A DNA stretch of 12,915 bases. It comes from Candidatus Daviesbacteria bacterium GW2011_GWA2_42_7. GTDB lineage: Bacteria; Patescibacteriota; Microgenomatia; Daviesbacterales; UBA10151. The stretch spans positions 1 to 12,915 of the forward strand of contig LCEJ01000014.1 in the NCBI GenBank assembly GCA_000997105.1. The letters are read 5' to 3'. The notes under the pieces are model-generated. The model did not search any database and had not been told where the DNA came from. It saw nothing but the letters and a program-made list of their open reading frames with translations. The translations under genes were made by a program, and so were the position numbers. Shown here piece after piece: positions 5,711-11,663 of the stretch (positions are counted from its first letter, which is position 1; each line of letters opens with the position of its first letter).

Positions 5711-6808
5711 ATGGTTACGAAAGATATTTCTAAACTTCCAAAATCCATAGTTGAGGTCACAGTTACCATTCCATGGAGTGATGTTGCCCCTAAGTGGAAC
5801 GAAACCCTGCAAAGACTTGCTGCTGACGTTGAGCTGCCTGGCTTTAGAAAAGGTCAGGCTCCTCTGGACATGGTGGAAAAATCCCTGGGGCAAAAGCTTC
5901 AGGATGAGGTACTGAAAGTAGTTTGTCCCCAGGCTTTAATCGAAGCTTTGCAGGGAGAAAATATTGTCCCGATTGATTACCCTAAATACCAGTTAGTCTC
6001 TATGACTCTTAACCAGCAGCTGGTTTTTAAAGCAACGATTACCGAAAGGCCGAATGTACAGGTCGGGAATTATAAAAGCATCAGTGCCCAAAGGCCGGCT
6101 GTAAAAACAGTCACCGACGATGATGTAAATAAGCTGGTAGATGATCTATTCAAGAGATGGAAAGCAAAAAATCCGGCTAATAGCCCACAGCCTACAGCTA
6201 ACAGCCAAAACAGTGAAGCTGCAGGATCAATAAATTTTAATCAGCCTCAGGTAGCTTCCACTGCCCCTCAGGTATTATCTGATACTCCCGATGATGCGTT
6301 TGCCAAGACGGTAGGGGCCCAAAGCCTTTTAGACCTTAAAACCAAAATTAAGGCTGATTTGGAAAATGAAGCCAAGTACAACAACGAGTTGGACTTTGAA
6401 GAGTTGATTTTGCAGGAAGTAGAGAAAATGACCACGGTTGATGTGCCGGATATTTTAATTGAGGATGAATTAAACAGAATGCTTGTATCCTTACAAAGAA
6501 GGGTCGCAGATATGGGGTTACTCCTTGAGGATTATCTTAAAAGTCAGGGTAAGACCTTAGAAGGGATTAAGAATGAGTGGAAGGCCCAGGCTGAGAAAAA
6601 TGTCCGGATGGAGCTGGGGCTTGCAGAAATTGCCAGGCAGGAAAAAGTGGAGATTACCGATGCCGAACTTCAGGCGGAGATTGATAAAATCCAGGATGGT
6701 AAGCTTAAGGCCCAGTTTGAGTCCCAGGAACCAAGGCTTCATCTAAAACACTCCTTAAGGCAAATTAGAACCTTAGATTTTCTTAAAGGACTGGTAAAAA
6801 CAGCCTAA
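5711..6808 (+). CDS. tig: Trigger factor without a PPIase domain
   Basis: Ribosome-associated chaperone that binds nascent chains at the tunnel exit. The ribosome-docking signature GFRKGQAP is at residues 44-51 in a normal N-terminal domain. The C-terminal chaperone domain is present as long helices from about residue 200 to the end (VPDILIEDELNRMLVSLQRR and onward). The FKBP-type PPIase domain normally found at about 150-245 is absent. A linker of about 45 residues rich in Asn, Pro, Gln, Ser and Ala takes its place, and the total is 365 residues against about 430 in E. coli. Part of the linker is encoded by a word repeat (6178-6210). ATG 5711 is chosen over TTG 5708. There is no SD, and the promoter lies close to the start. 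Confidence 0.92.
   Translation: MVTKDISKLPKSIVEVTVTIPWSDVAPKWNETLQRLAADVELPGFRKGQAPLDMVEKSLGQKLQDEVLKVVCPQALIEALQGENIVPIDYPKYQLVSMTLNQQLVFKATITERPNVQVGNYKSISAQRPAVKTVTDDDVNKLVDDLFKRWKAKNPANSPQPTANSQNSEAAGSINFNQPQVASTAPQVLSDTPDDAFAKTVGAQSLLDLKTKIKADLENEAKYNNELDFEELILQEVEKMTTVDVPDILIEDELNRMLVSLQRRVADMGLLLEDYLKSQGKTLEGIKNEWKAQAEKNVRMELGLAEIARQEKVEITDAELQAEIDKIQDGKLKAQFESQEPRLHLKHSLRQIRTLDFLKGLVKTA
6178..6210 (+). repeat. Word repeat inside tig (linker)
   Basis: Tandem variants of ACAGCC/ACAGCTA words encode the Asn/Ser/Pro/Gln/Thr residues (NSPQPTANSQNS) of the trigger factor linker. This looks like an intergenic-type repeat taken into the reading frame. Confidence 0.45.
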
Positions 6809-6828
6809 GCGGTGTAAAATACCAATTA

Positions 6829-6907
6829 GTTTAGAGTTCACGGTTCATTGATCATAGATGAAAGCATTCTTTCCATGAACTATGAACTAATAACTCATAA
6901 TCAACTA
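6829..6907 (+). repeat. Word-repeat hairpin in the rpsU leader
   Basis: The left arm near 6831-6850 (AGTTCACGGTTCATTG) matches the reverse complement of the right arm near 6873-6900 (CCATGAACTATGAACT) with a few mismatches, around a loop of about 22 nt. TAAAAT at 6815-6820 is a possible -10 upstream, which would put the hairpin in a leader of about 100 nt before rpsU. It is the first of three related copies in this cluster. Confidence 0.65.
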
Positions 6908-6915
6908 AGGAGGTG
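6907..6915 (+). promoter_or_regulatory. Full-length Shine-Dalgarno of rpsU
   Basis: AAGGAGGTG, complementary to the 16S rRNA 3' end over its whole length, lies 10 nt before ATG 6926. It fixes the start of rpsU at 6926 rather than 6848. It is the only complete SD seen in this window. Confidence 0.85.
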
Positions 6916-6925
6916 CTTTTTTTAC

Positions 6926-7126
6926 ATGTCAATAATTGTAAAACGTGGCCCAAATGATACCACAGATTCTGTGATTAGAAAGTTCCAGAAACGGGTTGTT
7001 TTGGAAAACGTAATTCAAGAATATCGCGACCGACAGTTCCATAAAACTGATTCCGAAAAACGCCAGGAAAGGCGGGCGGAGCGTATGCGGAAAATCCGCA
7101 GGGCTTCCCGGGGATATAATAGTTAA
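6926..7126 (+). CDS. rpsU: 30S ribosomal protein bS21
   Basis: A 66-residue basic protein of the small ribosomal subunit, located near the 16S rRNA 3' end where mRNA start sites are selected. The N-terminus MSIIVKRG matches the family, as does the central VIRKFQKRVVLENVIQEYRD segment, followed by an Arg/Lys-rich tail (ERRAERMRKIRRASRGYNS). A longer reading from 6848 would add 26 residues encoded by the repeat hairpin and is rejected. It is preceded by a complete SD and a stem-loop leader, unlike its neighbours. It is followed by yqeY with a one-base overlap (TAATG), a widespread gene pair. The strong SD could allow feedback by bS21 on its own translation; this is inference. Confidence 0.95.
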   Translation: MSIIVKRGPNDTTDSVIRKFQKRVVLENVIQEYRDRQFHKTDSEKRQERRAERMRKIRRASRGYNS

Positions 7127-7569
7127 TGTTGATTGACGATTTGCAAGCTGACCTAAAGTCTGCCCAGCTAGCCAAAGATACGGTTAAAGTGGAGACTTTA
7201 CGCCTCCTTTTATCAGAAGGGACTTATGCCAGGATTTCAAAAGGTGGGGATTTAACCGATGCCGACCTGGTTAGCCTAATCCAGCGGGAGGTAAAGAAAA
7301 GGAAAGAGGCAACGGAAAGTTTCAAGGCAGGGAATCGTCCCGAGCTGGCTCTGAAAGAAGAAAAGGAGGCAGAAGTTTTAATGCATTACCTCCCGGAACA
7401 ACTTTCGGATGAGGAGTTGTCAAAAATAATCGAAGAGGTTATAAATGAAACAGGGGCTGCTTCGGTTTCCGAGATGGGGAAGGTGATTGGGGCAGTAATG
7501 CCTAAAGTAGCAGGGAAAGCTGACGGAGGCAGGGTTTCTGCTTTGGTAAAGCAGAAATTGGTTAGTTAG
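7126..7569 (+). CDS. yqeY: YqeY-family protein (GatB/YqeY domain)
   Basis: A 147-residue protein with the all-helical YqeY domain, related to the C-terminal tRNA-binding region of GatB. Family features are the N-terminal DDLQADLKSAQLAKDTVKVE and ETLRLLLSE helices, the charged REVKKRKEATESFKAGNRPE segment, the turn EVLMHYLPEQLSDEEL, and the C-terminal GKVIGAVMPKVAGKADG region. The length equals the family norm. The molecular role is unproven; it may act on tRNA or amidotransferase complexes. The start overlaps the rpsU stop by one base. A TATAAT at 7115-7120 within the last rpsU codons ends 5 nt before the ATG and could also give a leaderless transcript. The stop codon lies in the left arm of a word-repeat hairpin. 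Confidence 0.93.
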   Translation: MLIDDLQADLKSAQLAKDTVKVETLRLLLSEGTYARISKGGDLTDADLVSLIQREVKKRKEATESFKAGNRPELALKEEKEAEVLMHYLPEQLSDEELSKIIEEVINETGAASVSEMGKVIGAVMPKVAGKADGGRVSALVKQKLVS

Positions 7570-7631
7570 TTCATAGTTCATGGTTCATTGAAAAACAATC
7601 CACGAACTACGAACTCATAACTCGTAACTAA
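7561..7631 (+). repeat. Word-repeat hairpin between yqeY and ybeY
   Basis: The left arm (7561-7590, containing AGTTCATAGTTCATGG) and right arm (7600-7631, containing CCACGAACTACGAACT) are inverted copies, identical at 14 of the 16 core positions, around a 9-nt loop. The left arm includes the yqeY stop and the right arm ends 2 nt before the ybeY ATG, so the spacer is almost nothing but hairpin. Confidence 0.75.
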
Positions 7632-7633
7632 AC

Positions 7634-8053
7634 ATGGTAAACGTAATTGTTTCTTCCGACCCGCGATATAGTATTAACAGGAATGCAGTCCAGGCTGCAG
7701 TCTTAAACGTCCTTAAGAAAAATAGAGTTACCAGCAAAGTTGAGCTTGAGGTAAATATTGTGGGTGACCGCAAGATGCATGAGCTTAACAAGCAGTACCG
7801 CGGGATAGATTCCACAACAGATATTTTATCTTTCGTTTTAGAGGATCCTAACCCTTCTAATTTACAGCACGTCCCGAGGATGGGATTTGTGGCGGCCCCC
7901 GATAATGTTTTACGTTTAGGGTCTATAGTGATTGCATATCCACAGGCGGTGGAAGATGCCTCTTTAGACGGGATCTCGGTAGAAGATGAAATCTGCTTTT
8001 TGGTTGACCACGGCACTAACCATTTATTAGGAATCCACCACAACCCCCACTAA
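7634..8053 (+). CDS. ybeY: Endoribonuclease YbeY (rRNA maturation factor)
   Basis: Zinc-dependent single-strand endoribonuclease of the UPF0054 family, needed for 16S rRNA 3'-end maturation and ribosome quality control. The metal motif HGTNHLLGIHH gives the three histidines H126, H130 and H136 with the family spacing (+4, +10). The usual Asp before the last His is replaced by His135. Upstream, ELNKQYRGIDSTTDILSF matches the conserved segment before the active site. The 139-residue length fits the family, although the chain stops three residues after the last ligand. The ATG follows a hairpin with no SD and no obvious -10. It lies in the ribosome-linked cluster with rpsU and yqeY. Confidence 0.95.
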   Translation: MVNVIVSSDPRYSINRNAVQAAVLNVLKKNRVTSKVELEVNIVGDRKMHELNKQYRGIDSTTDILSFVLEDPNPSNLQHVPRMGFVAAPDNVLRLGSIVIAYPQAVEDASLDGISVEDEICFLVDHGTNHLLGIHHNPH

Positions 8054-8103
8054 ATTGTGAGCTAGCTAGTTGCAAATTTTGCCGGTTTCCTGTTAACTAA
8101 GTA

Positions 8104-8182
8104 TAGTTCATAGTTGGTAGTTCATTGTTCATGGAAAGAATATTTCGGATCTACGAACAATGAACCGTTAACTCTAAACTTA
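8104..8182 (+). repeat. Word-repeat hairpin upstream of dnaX
   Basis: The left arm (8104-8134, with GTTCATTGTTCATGG) and right arm (8151-8182, with CTACGAACAATGAACC) are inverted imperfect copies around a 16-nt loop. The right arm ends 3 nt before the dnaX ATG. It is the third copy of the AGTTCAT-type element. The 50 bases before it (8054-8103) show nothing else recognisable. Confidence 0.7.
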
Positions 8183-8185
8183 CTC

Positions 8186-9739
8186 ATGGTTTTTTATAGA
8201 AAATACCGTCCTCAAACATTGGAAGAGCTAGCAGGACAACAGGCCGTCAAACAAAACCTGACTTCGGCTATCACTGCAGGTAAGTTAGCCCATGCCTATC
8301 TTTTTTGTGGCCCTAAAGGTACAGGTAAAACTTCAACTGCGAGGATCCTGGCCAAGATTATAAACTGCGAAAACCCTCCTTCACCTGCGGTCCCTTGTAA
8401 TAAATGCATGCACTGTATTTCCATCACTGACGGGTCAAATTTAGATGTTGTGGAGATGGATGCTGCTTCAAACAGGGGGATAGAAGATGTACGGATATTG
8501 CGTGAGAATATTAAACTTGCCCCGACTTCAGGTAGAAAGAAGGTCTATATAATTGATGAGGTGCATATGTTAAGCAACGACGCATTTAATGCCTTGCTAA
8601 AAACCTTAGAGGAGCCCCCCTCCCATGTGCTTTTTGTTTTAGCGACAACTGAACTACAAAAAATTCCCCAAACTGTCCTTTCCAGGGTGACTAAACTGGA
8701 CTTTAAACTGGTAAGCGAGCAAGATTTGATAGAGGTTTTGCGCTCTATTGCCGAGAAAGAAAAAATTAAGGTGGAAGATGAAGCGCTTCTTTTGTTGGCC
8801 CAAAGGTCCGGTGGAGGGATTAGGGATGCAGTCAAGCTTCTGGACCAGCTATCACATTTTGGAACTATTAGCCGGCAGACAGTAGAAGACAATTTAGGGG
8901 TCGGGTCAATGGAGGGGATGATAGAACTTTTGACTTTAATATCCCAAAGAAAGTTACCGGAGGCACTAAAACAGTTGGCAAAACTTTTAGAGTCGGGAGC
9001 AAACCCTAAGGAGTTAAACCTGTCCTTGCTTAGTCTTTTAAGGCAGATTTTACTGATGAAAAACGGCATTGAAGAAAGTTCAGGGTTAAAGGGTCTGGCA
9101 GCAGATTTTGATTTAGAGATGCTTCTTCGGGTAATGGACTGTTTCCAAAAAAGCCTGGAGCAAGCGCGGTTTGTCTCTATCCCTACCCTGCCCTTGGAGA
9201 TGGCAGTGGCAGAGAGTTGTGTAGAAGTTCAGAGTTCAGAGGTTAGAGTTCAGAGCAAAGAAGGCGAAAAAGAGGATAAGTGGGATGAGCTTGTTAGTAA
9301 AGTACGTGAGGTGGTAGAAGTGACCGGAAAAGCAAAAAACGTAGACACCAGCGGGACTCATCACTCATCACTCGTAACTCATAACCCGGATGATATTTCC
9401 AAAATCCAGGAGCGTTGGATGTATGTCTTAGAAACTGTCAGGCAGTATAACTACTCTTTAGAAGCACTGCTTCGATCGGCAAAAATTTTGGGGTGCAGTG
9501 AAGGAAGCGTGATTATTGAGGTGCCTTACTCTTTCCATCAAAGGATTTTAGAGGCCCCGAAATCCCGTGACCTTTTGCAGTCAATTTTATCTGATATTTT
9601 AGGCCGGTCAATTGGAATCTCCACGGTTTTGGGGCAAAAACCTGTGAGGGCTGAGGAAGTAGCTAATGTGGAAGTGGCAGCTGATGATGAAATTTTAAGG
9701 ATCGCCTCCGAGATATTCAACTCCGAACCCGTGAACTAG
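8186..9739 (+). CDS. dnaX: DNA polymerase III subunit gamma/tau
   Basis: Clamp-loader ATPase subunit that opens and loads the sliding clamp during replication; 517 residues. Walker A GPKGTGKT is at 42-49. The zinc-binding cysteines are C61, C71, C74 and C77. Walker B IIDEVH is at 122-127. The sensor region after TVLSR shows SRV (166-168) in place of the usual SRC arginine-finger motif; the arginine is kept. The clamp-loader lid and collar domains follow to about 340. Then comes a low-complexity linker with two repeat-derived patches, and a C-terminal domain (about 410-517). ATG 8186 (MVFYRKYRPQTLEEL) is the standard family start; an upstream TTG at 8114 would translate the repeat hairpin. TAAACT at 8175-8180 ends 5 nt before the ATG, a possible leaderless -10. 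First gene of the conserved dnaX-ybaB-recR order. Confidence 0.96.
   Translation: MVFYRKYRPQTLEELAGQQAVKQNLTSAITAGKLAHAYLFCGPKGTGKTSTARILAKIINCENPPSPAVPCNKCMHCISITDGSNLDVVEMDAASNRGIEDVRILRENIKLAPTSGRKKVYIIDEVHMLSNDAFNALLKTLEEPPSHVLFVLATTELQKIPQTVLSRVTKLDFKLVSEQDLIEVLRSIAEKEKIKVEDEALLLLAQRSGGGIRDAVKLLDQLSHFGTISRQTVEDNLGVGSMEGMIELLTLISQRKLPEALKQLAKLLESGANPKELNLSLLSLLRQILLMKNGIEESSGLKGLAADFDLEMLLRVMDCFQKSLEQARFVSIPTLPLEMAVAESCVEVQSSEVRVQSKEGEKEDKWDELVSKVREVVEVTGKAKNVDTSGTHHSSLVTHNPDDISKIQERWMYVLETVRQYNYSLEALLRSAKILGCSEGSVIIEVPYSFHQRILEAPKSRDLLQSILSDILGRSIGISTVLGQKPVRAEEVANVEVAADDEILRIASEIFNSEPVN
9225..9256 (+). repeat. AGTTCAGAG word repeat inside dnaX
   Basis: Three tandem variants of AGTTCAGAG in frame, encoding EVQSSEVRVQS in the linker between the clamp-loader and C-terminal parts. 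The words resemble those of the intergenic hairpins. Confidence 0.5.
9355..9385 (+). repeat. ACTCATC word repeat inside dnaX
   Basis: Tandem variants of ACTCATC/ACTCGTA/ACTCATA in frame, encoding THHSSLVTHN in the same DnaX linker. The words ACTCATAACTCGTAACT also occur in the right arm of the hairpin before ybeY, so the two share an origin. Confidence 0.55.
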
Positions 9740-9774
9740 TTATCTAATATCTAGCATCTAATATCTAACATCTG
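9740..9774 (+). repeat. ATCTAATATCTA word repeat before ybaB
   Basis: Tandem variants of TATCTAA/CATCTAA fill the dnaX-ybaB spacer up to the -10 hexamer of ybaB. It is a different word family from the AGTTCAT hairpins and has no obvious inverted arm. Confidence 0.55.
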
Positions 9775-9780
9775 TATAAT
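9775..9780 (+). promoter_or_regulatory. Consensus -10 of ybaB, leaderless spacing
   Basis: Perfect TATAAT ending exactly 6 nt before the ybaB ATG at 9787, with TG directly upstream. No SD can exist in the 6-nt gap. The -35 is not convincing. Confidence 0.6.
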
Positions 9781-9786
9781 ATTCCC

Positions 9787-10104
9787 ATGGGACTCATGGA
9801 TGGTTTAAAACAGATGGGGGATTTAAAAAAGATGCGCGACCAGGCGATGGAGGTTCAAAAGCGTCTGGCGGGTATTAAGATCACCGTGGAACACAAAGGG
9901 GTAATTGTGGTCATGACTGCCGACCAAAAGATAATTTCCATATCCGGTGACCCTTCGACAGGTTCGACAAGCTCACTGCAAGTAGGCTCAGGGCAAGTTG
10001 ATTTGGAAAAAGTAACTGAGGCGGTTAATGAATCCTTAAAACAATCTCAAAAAGTTGCAGCAGAAGAGATGAAAAGCTTAATGGGCGGTATGCCCGGAAT
10101 GTGA
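9787..10104 (+). CDS. ybaB: YbaB/EbfC nucleoid-associated protein
   Basis: Small dimeric DNA-binding protein of the YbaB/EbfC family, usually encoded between dnaX and recR as here; 105 residues. The N-terminal helix (MGDLKKMRDQAMEVQKRLAG) and the strands around VEHKGVIVVMTADQKIISISGDP match the family. The C-terminal helix (VTEAVNESLKQSQKVAAEEM) ends in a Gly/Met-rich tail. Between ISGDP and the last helix is an extra Ser/Thr/Gly segment (STGSTSSLQVGSG) encoded by a repeat-like sequence at 9951-9997, where related proteins have only a short turn. Predicted leaderless. The TGA stop falls in the first arm of a double hairpin. Confidence 0.93.
   Translation: MGLMDGLKQMGDLKKMRDQAMEVQKRLAGIKITVEHKGVIVVMTADQKIISISGDPSTGSTSSLQVGSGQVDLEKVTEAVNESLKQSQKVAAEEMKSLMGGMPGM
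9951..9997 (+). repeat. TTCGACA/AGGCTCAGGGCAAG repeat inside ybaB
   Basis: Starts CCCTTCGACAGGTTCGACAA and ends AGGCTCAGGGCAAG. It contains two TTCGACA words and looks like a short interspersed intergenic repeat caught in frame, adding about 12 residues to a YbaB surface loop. Confidence 0.5.
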
Positions 10105-10145
10105 CCCGCCGAAGGCGGGGTCATCCTGAGGCGTAGCCGAAGGAT
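10102..10145 (+). repeat. Double-hairpin repeat between ybaB and recR
   Basis: First hairpin: TGACCCGCC (10102-10110) with GGCGGGGTCA (10114-10123), loop GAA, one bulged base. Second hairpin: ATCCT (about 10123-10127) with AGGAT (10141-10145) and an inner GGC/GCC stem, separated by facing GA/GA steps that could form sheared pairs. No T-run follows, so it is not a classical terminator. The sequence resembles GTCATCCTGAG...CGAAGGATC repeats dispersed in many bacterial genomes. Confidence 0.65.
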
Positions 10146-10176
10146 CTCTCGCACCCTATTCGTACTTCTTCTAATC

Positions 10177-10185
10177 TGTTAAAAT
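10177..10185 (+). promoter_or_regulatory. Extended -10 of recR
   Basis: TGTTAAAAT (TGn plus TAAAAT at 10180-10185) lies 9 nt before ATG 10195, predicting a leader of 2-3 nt. The same TCTG prefix precedes the -10 of ybaB and of the 10813 gene. Confidence 0.5.
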
Positions 10186-10194
10186 GTGCTCGCT

Positions 10195-10791
10195 ATGTCA
10201 ACAATCCCCAAGGTTGTACAAAATTTAATTGAGGCTTTTGAAAGGCTCCCCGGTATTGGGCCAAAGACTGCCCAAAGGTTAACTTATCATCTTTTACATG
10301 CCCCCAAAGAAGAGGCAGAGGCTTTGGCCAGGTCTGCCGTGGACCTAAAAGAAAAAACTACTATTTGTAAAATCTGTTTTAACATCTCCGAGTCTGATCC
10401 TTGTGAAGTTTGTTCCGATTCTTCACGGGATAAGTCTACAGTTGCCGTGGTTGAAGACCCGCTGGATGTTTTAGCACTGGAGCGGGCTGGATTTTGCGGC
10501 CTTTACCATGTACTTCATGGGGCAATTTCCCCAATGGAAAATATTGGCCCGGAGGAGTTACATATCCGGGAACTTTTACCCAGGTTAAAAAACGGATCAA
10601 TTAAAGAAATTATTTTAGCTACCAATCCGACAATGGAGGGAGAGGCAACGGCAATGTATATAGACCGTCTTATCTCTCCCCTTGGGGTGAAAGTTACGAG
10701 GATTGCCCGGGGACTTCCGGTGGGTGGAGATTTAGAATACGCTGATGCAAGCACATTAAGCAGGGCGTTGGAGGGAAGGAAAGAATACTAA
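10195..10791 (+). CDS. recR: Recombination protein RecR
   Basis: RecF-pathway protein that works with RecO and RecF to load RecA at single-strand gaps; 198 residues, the standard length. An N-terminal helix-hairpin-helix (RLPGIGPKTAQRL) lies at 17-29. Zinc-finger cysteines are C58, C61, C70 and C73. The Toprim domain begins with the acidic E87 (VAVVEDPLDVLALE) and includes LATNPTMEGEATAMY. The C-terminal RGLPVGGDLEYADASTLSRAL is diagnostic. ATG 10195 is chosen over GTG 10186 because it gives the usual MSTIPKVVQNLI start and lies downstream of the predicted transcription start. It is third in the dnaX-ybaB-recR order, although each gene seems to have its own -10. Confidence 0.96.
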   Translation: MSTIPKVVQNLIEAFERLPGIGPKTAQRLTYHLLHAPKEEAEALARSAVDLKEKTTICKICFNISESDPCEVCSDSSRDKSTVAVVEDPLDVLALERAGFCGLYHVLHGAISPMENIGPEELHIRELLPRLKNGSIKEIILATNPTMEGEATAMYIDRLISPLGVKVTRIARGLPVGGDLEYADASTLSRALEGRKEY

Positions 10792-10797
10792 TTAATC

Positions 10798-10806
10798 TGC
10801 TATACT
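10798..10806 (+). promoter_or_regulatory. Extended -10 of the 10813 gene, leaderless spacing
   Basis: TGCTATACT (TGn plus TATACT at 10801-10806) ends exactly 6 nt before ATG 10813, in the 21-nt gap after recR. Confidence 0.6.
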
Positions 10807-10812
10807 AATTTT

Positions 10813-11217
10813 ATGCCAAACATAGGCGGAGCGTTAAAGCAGGCGGCGGTGGATGTAGGCGAGGCGGTGGTAAAGCCTGTTACGGATGAGGTGGGAAAAG
10901 CTATTGAGTCCGGTGTCCAGTCTACTGTTTCAGGCCCCCAAATAGATCCGGCGGTCCAACAACAGAAACAGATGGAGGACCAAAAAAGGAAGGCTTGGGC
11001 TATCAAAGTCATTGAGTGGAATAAAAACTTACAGGCAGCCCAGGCAAAAGTCCGACAGGAAGCACAGCAAAAAACCCTCCAACAAAAACAGGAAGAGGAC
11101 TCTCAAAAGCAAAAAGTCCAACAATATAAAGTTGTTGAACAGCAAAAGAGGCAGCAAGTTATGGCTGTCCAACAAGCCCAGACTAGGACCGAAGTCAAAA
11201 AAGGCCCCGGCGGATAA
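10813..11217 (+). CDS. Hypothetical Gln/Lys-rich coiled-coil protein
   Basis: A 134-residue protein that I do not recognise. An N-terminal segment of small and hydrophobic residues (GALKQAAVDVGEAVVKPV) resembles an amphipathic helix. From about residue 50 the chain is dominated by Gln, Lys, Glu and Ala (AVQQQKQMEDQKRKAWAIKV and similar), giving a long likely coiled coil. It ends in EVKKGPGG. There is no cleavable signal peptide and no clear membrane segment. It starts 21 nt after recR behind an extended -10 set for a leaderless transcript. A frame-shifted open frame at 11012-11254 overlaps it but looks like a shadow. A structural or membrane-associated role is possible, without further support. 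Confidence 0.65.
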   Translation: MPNIGGALKQAAVDVGEAVVKPVTDEVGKAIESGVQSTVSGPQIDPAVQQQKQMEDQKRKAWAIKVIEWNKNLQAAQAKVRQEAQQKTLQQKQEEDSQKQKVQQYKVVEQQKRQQVMAVQQAQTRTEVKKGPGG

Positions 11218-11271
11218 TATTTTTAGAGAATGGCAGGCATGGTATTATTATTGAGCTGATTGAGCAATGCG

Positions 11272-11649
11272 TCACAAGGCTTGGTGTGTTAGGTAAAGTA
11301 TGTCATCGTAGCGCCTTAAACTCTCCTTTTCCTTGATTGATTCAATTTTTGCAAGGTATTGGGAAAATCTATAGCGGACCTCAGGAGATAATTTCTGTTC
11401 GTTGAAAACAAAACGGTTGTTTTTATAAAATACCCAGAGTGCTTCTTTGGCTTCGTCTGTGCCTAAAAACGCTTCATAGGCATCTTCCTTTGTGACTTCA
11501 GGATCTATCAGGCGGGCAACTTGATACCGTTTCTCCACCTTTTCCTTAACATCCGGGCTATTTAAATACCTGTTGATATATTCCTTCGGGTCGCTGTTGT
11601 CATTTTCAGTAGTGGGTTGTGTATTTTCCTGGTCATCTACTGGTTCCAT
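11272..11649 (-). CDS. Hypothetical acidic helical protein
   Basis: A 125-residue protein that I do not recognise. The first 20 residues are polar and acidic (MEPVDDQENTQPTTENDNSD), probably disordered. The rest is predicted helical with many charged residues, including YINRYLNSPDVKEKVEKR, EDAYEAFLGTDEAKEALWVF and RYRFSQYLAKIESIKEKES. It has no signal peptide, membrane segment or cysteine. It converges on the 10813 gene and diverges from cysS, with overlapping promoters between 11650 and 11684. TATCTT on the minus strand ends 5 nt before its ATG. Codon and base use look like the neighbours, so it is likely a resident gene. Confidence 0.65.
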   Translation of the reverse strand: MEPVDDQENTQPTTENDNSDPKEYINRYLNSPDVKEKVEKRYQVARLIDPEVTKEDAYEAFLGTDEAKEALWVFYKNNRFVFNEQKLSPEVRYRFSQYLAKIESIKEKESLRRYDDILYLTHQAL

Positions 11650-11654
11650 AAGTT

Positions 11655-11660
11655 AAGATA
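11655..11660 (-). promoter_or_regulatory. -10 of the 11272-11649 gene
   Basis: On the minus strand TATCTT ends 5 nt before the ATG at 11649, with a TTGTAA -35 candidate 16 nt further upstream. The element is interleaved with the cysS promoter on the other strand. Confidence 0.4.
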
Positions 11661-11663
11661 CGG

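Noticed and set aside
6848..6925. N-terminal extension of bS21 from 6848
   Set aside because: It reads through the repeat hairpin. A perfect SD points to ATG 6926 and the family N-terminus begins there.
6829..8182. CRISPR array
   Set aside because: The repeated words are variable, inverted and separated by genes. There is no regular repeat-spacer pattern and no cas gene.
8114..8185. N-terminal extension of DnaX from TTG 8114
   Set aside because: The extra 24 residues are encoded by the word-repeat hairpin. The family start MVFYRKYRPQ lies at ATG 8186.
8545..9069. Minus-strand 174-residue open frame within dnaX
   Set aside because: It is antisense to the well-conserved clamp-loader core and has no promoter or SD of its own.
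10102..10145. Rho-independent terminator after ybaB
   Set aside because: The stems are strong but no T-run follows, and recR continues the conserved gene order.
11012..11254. 80-residue Lys/Ser-rich open frame overlapping the 10813 gene
   Set aside because: It is a frame-shifted shadow of the Gln/Lys-rich coding region, with no start signal of its own.
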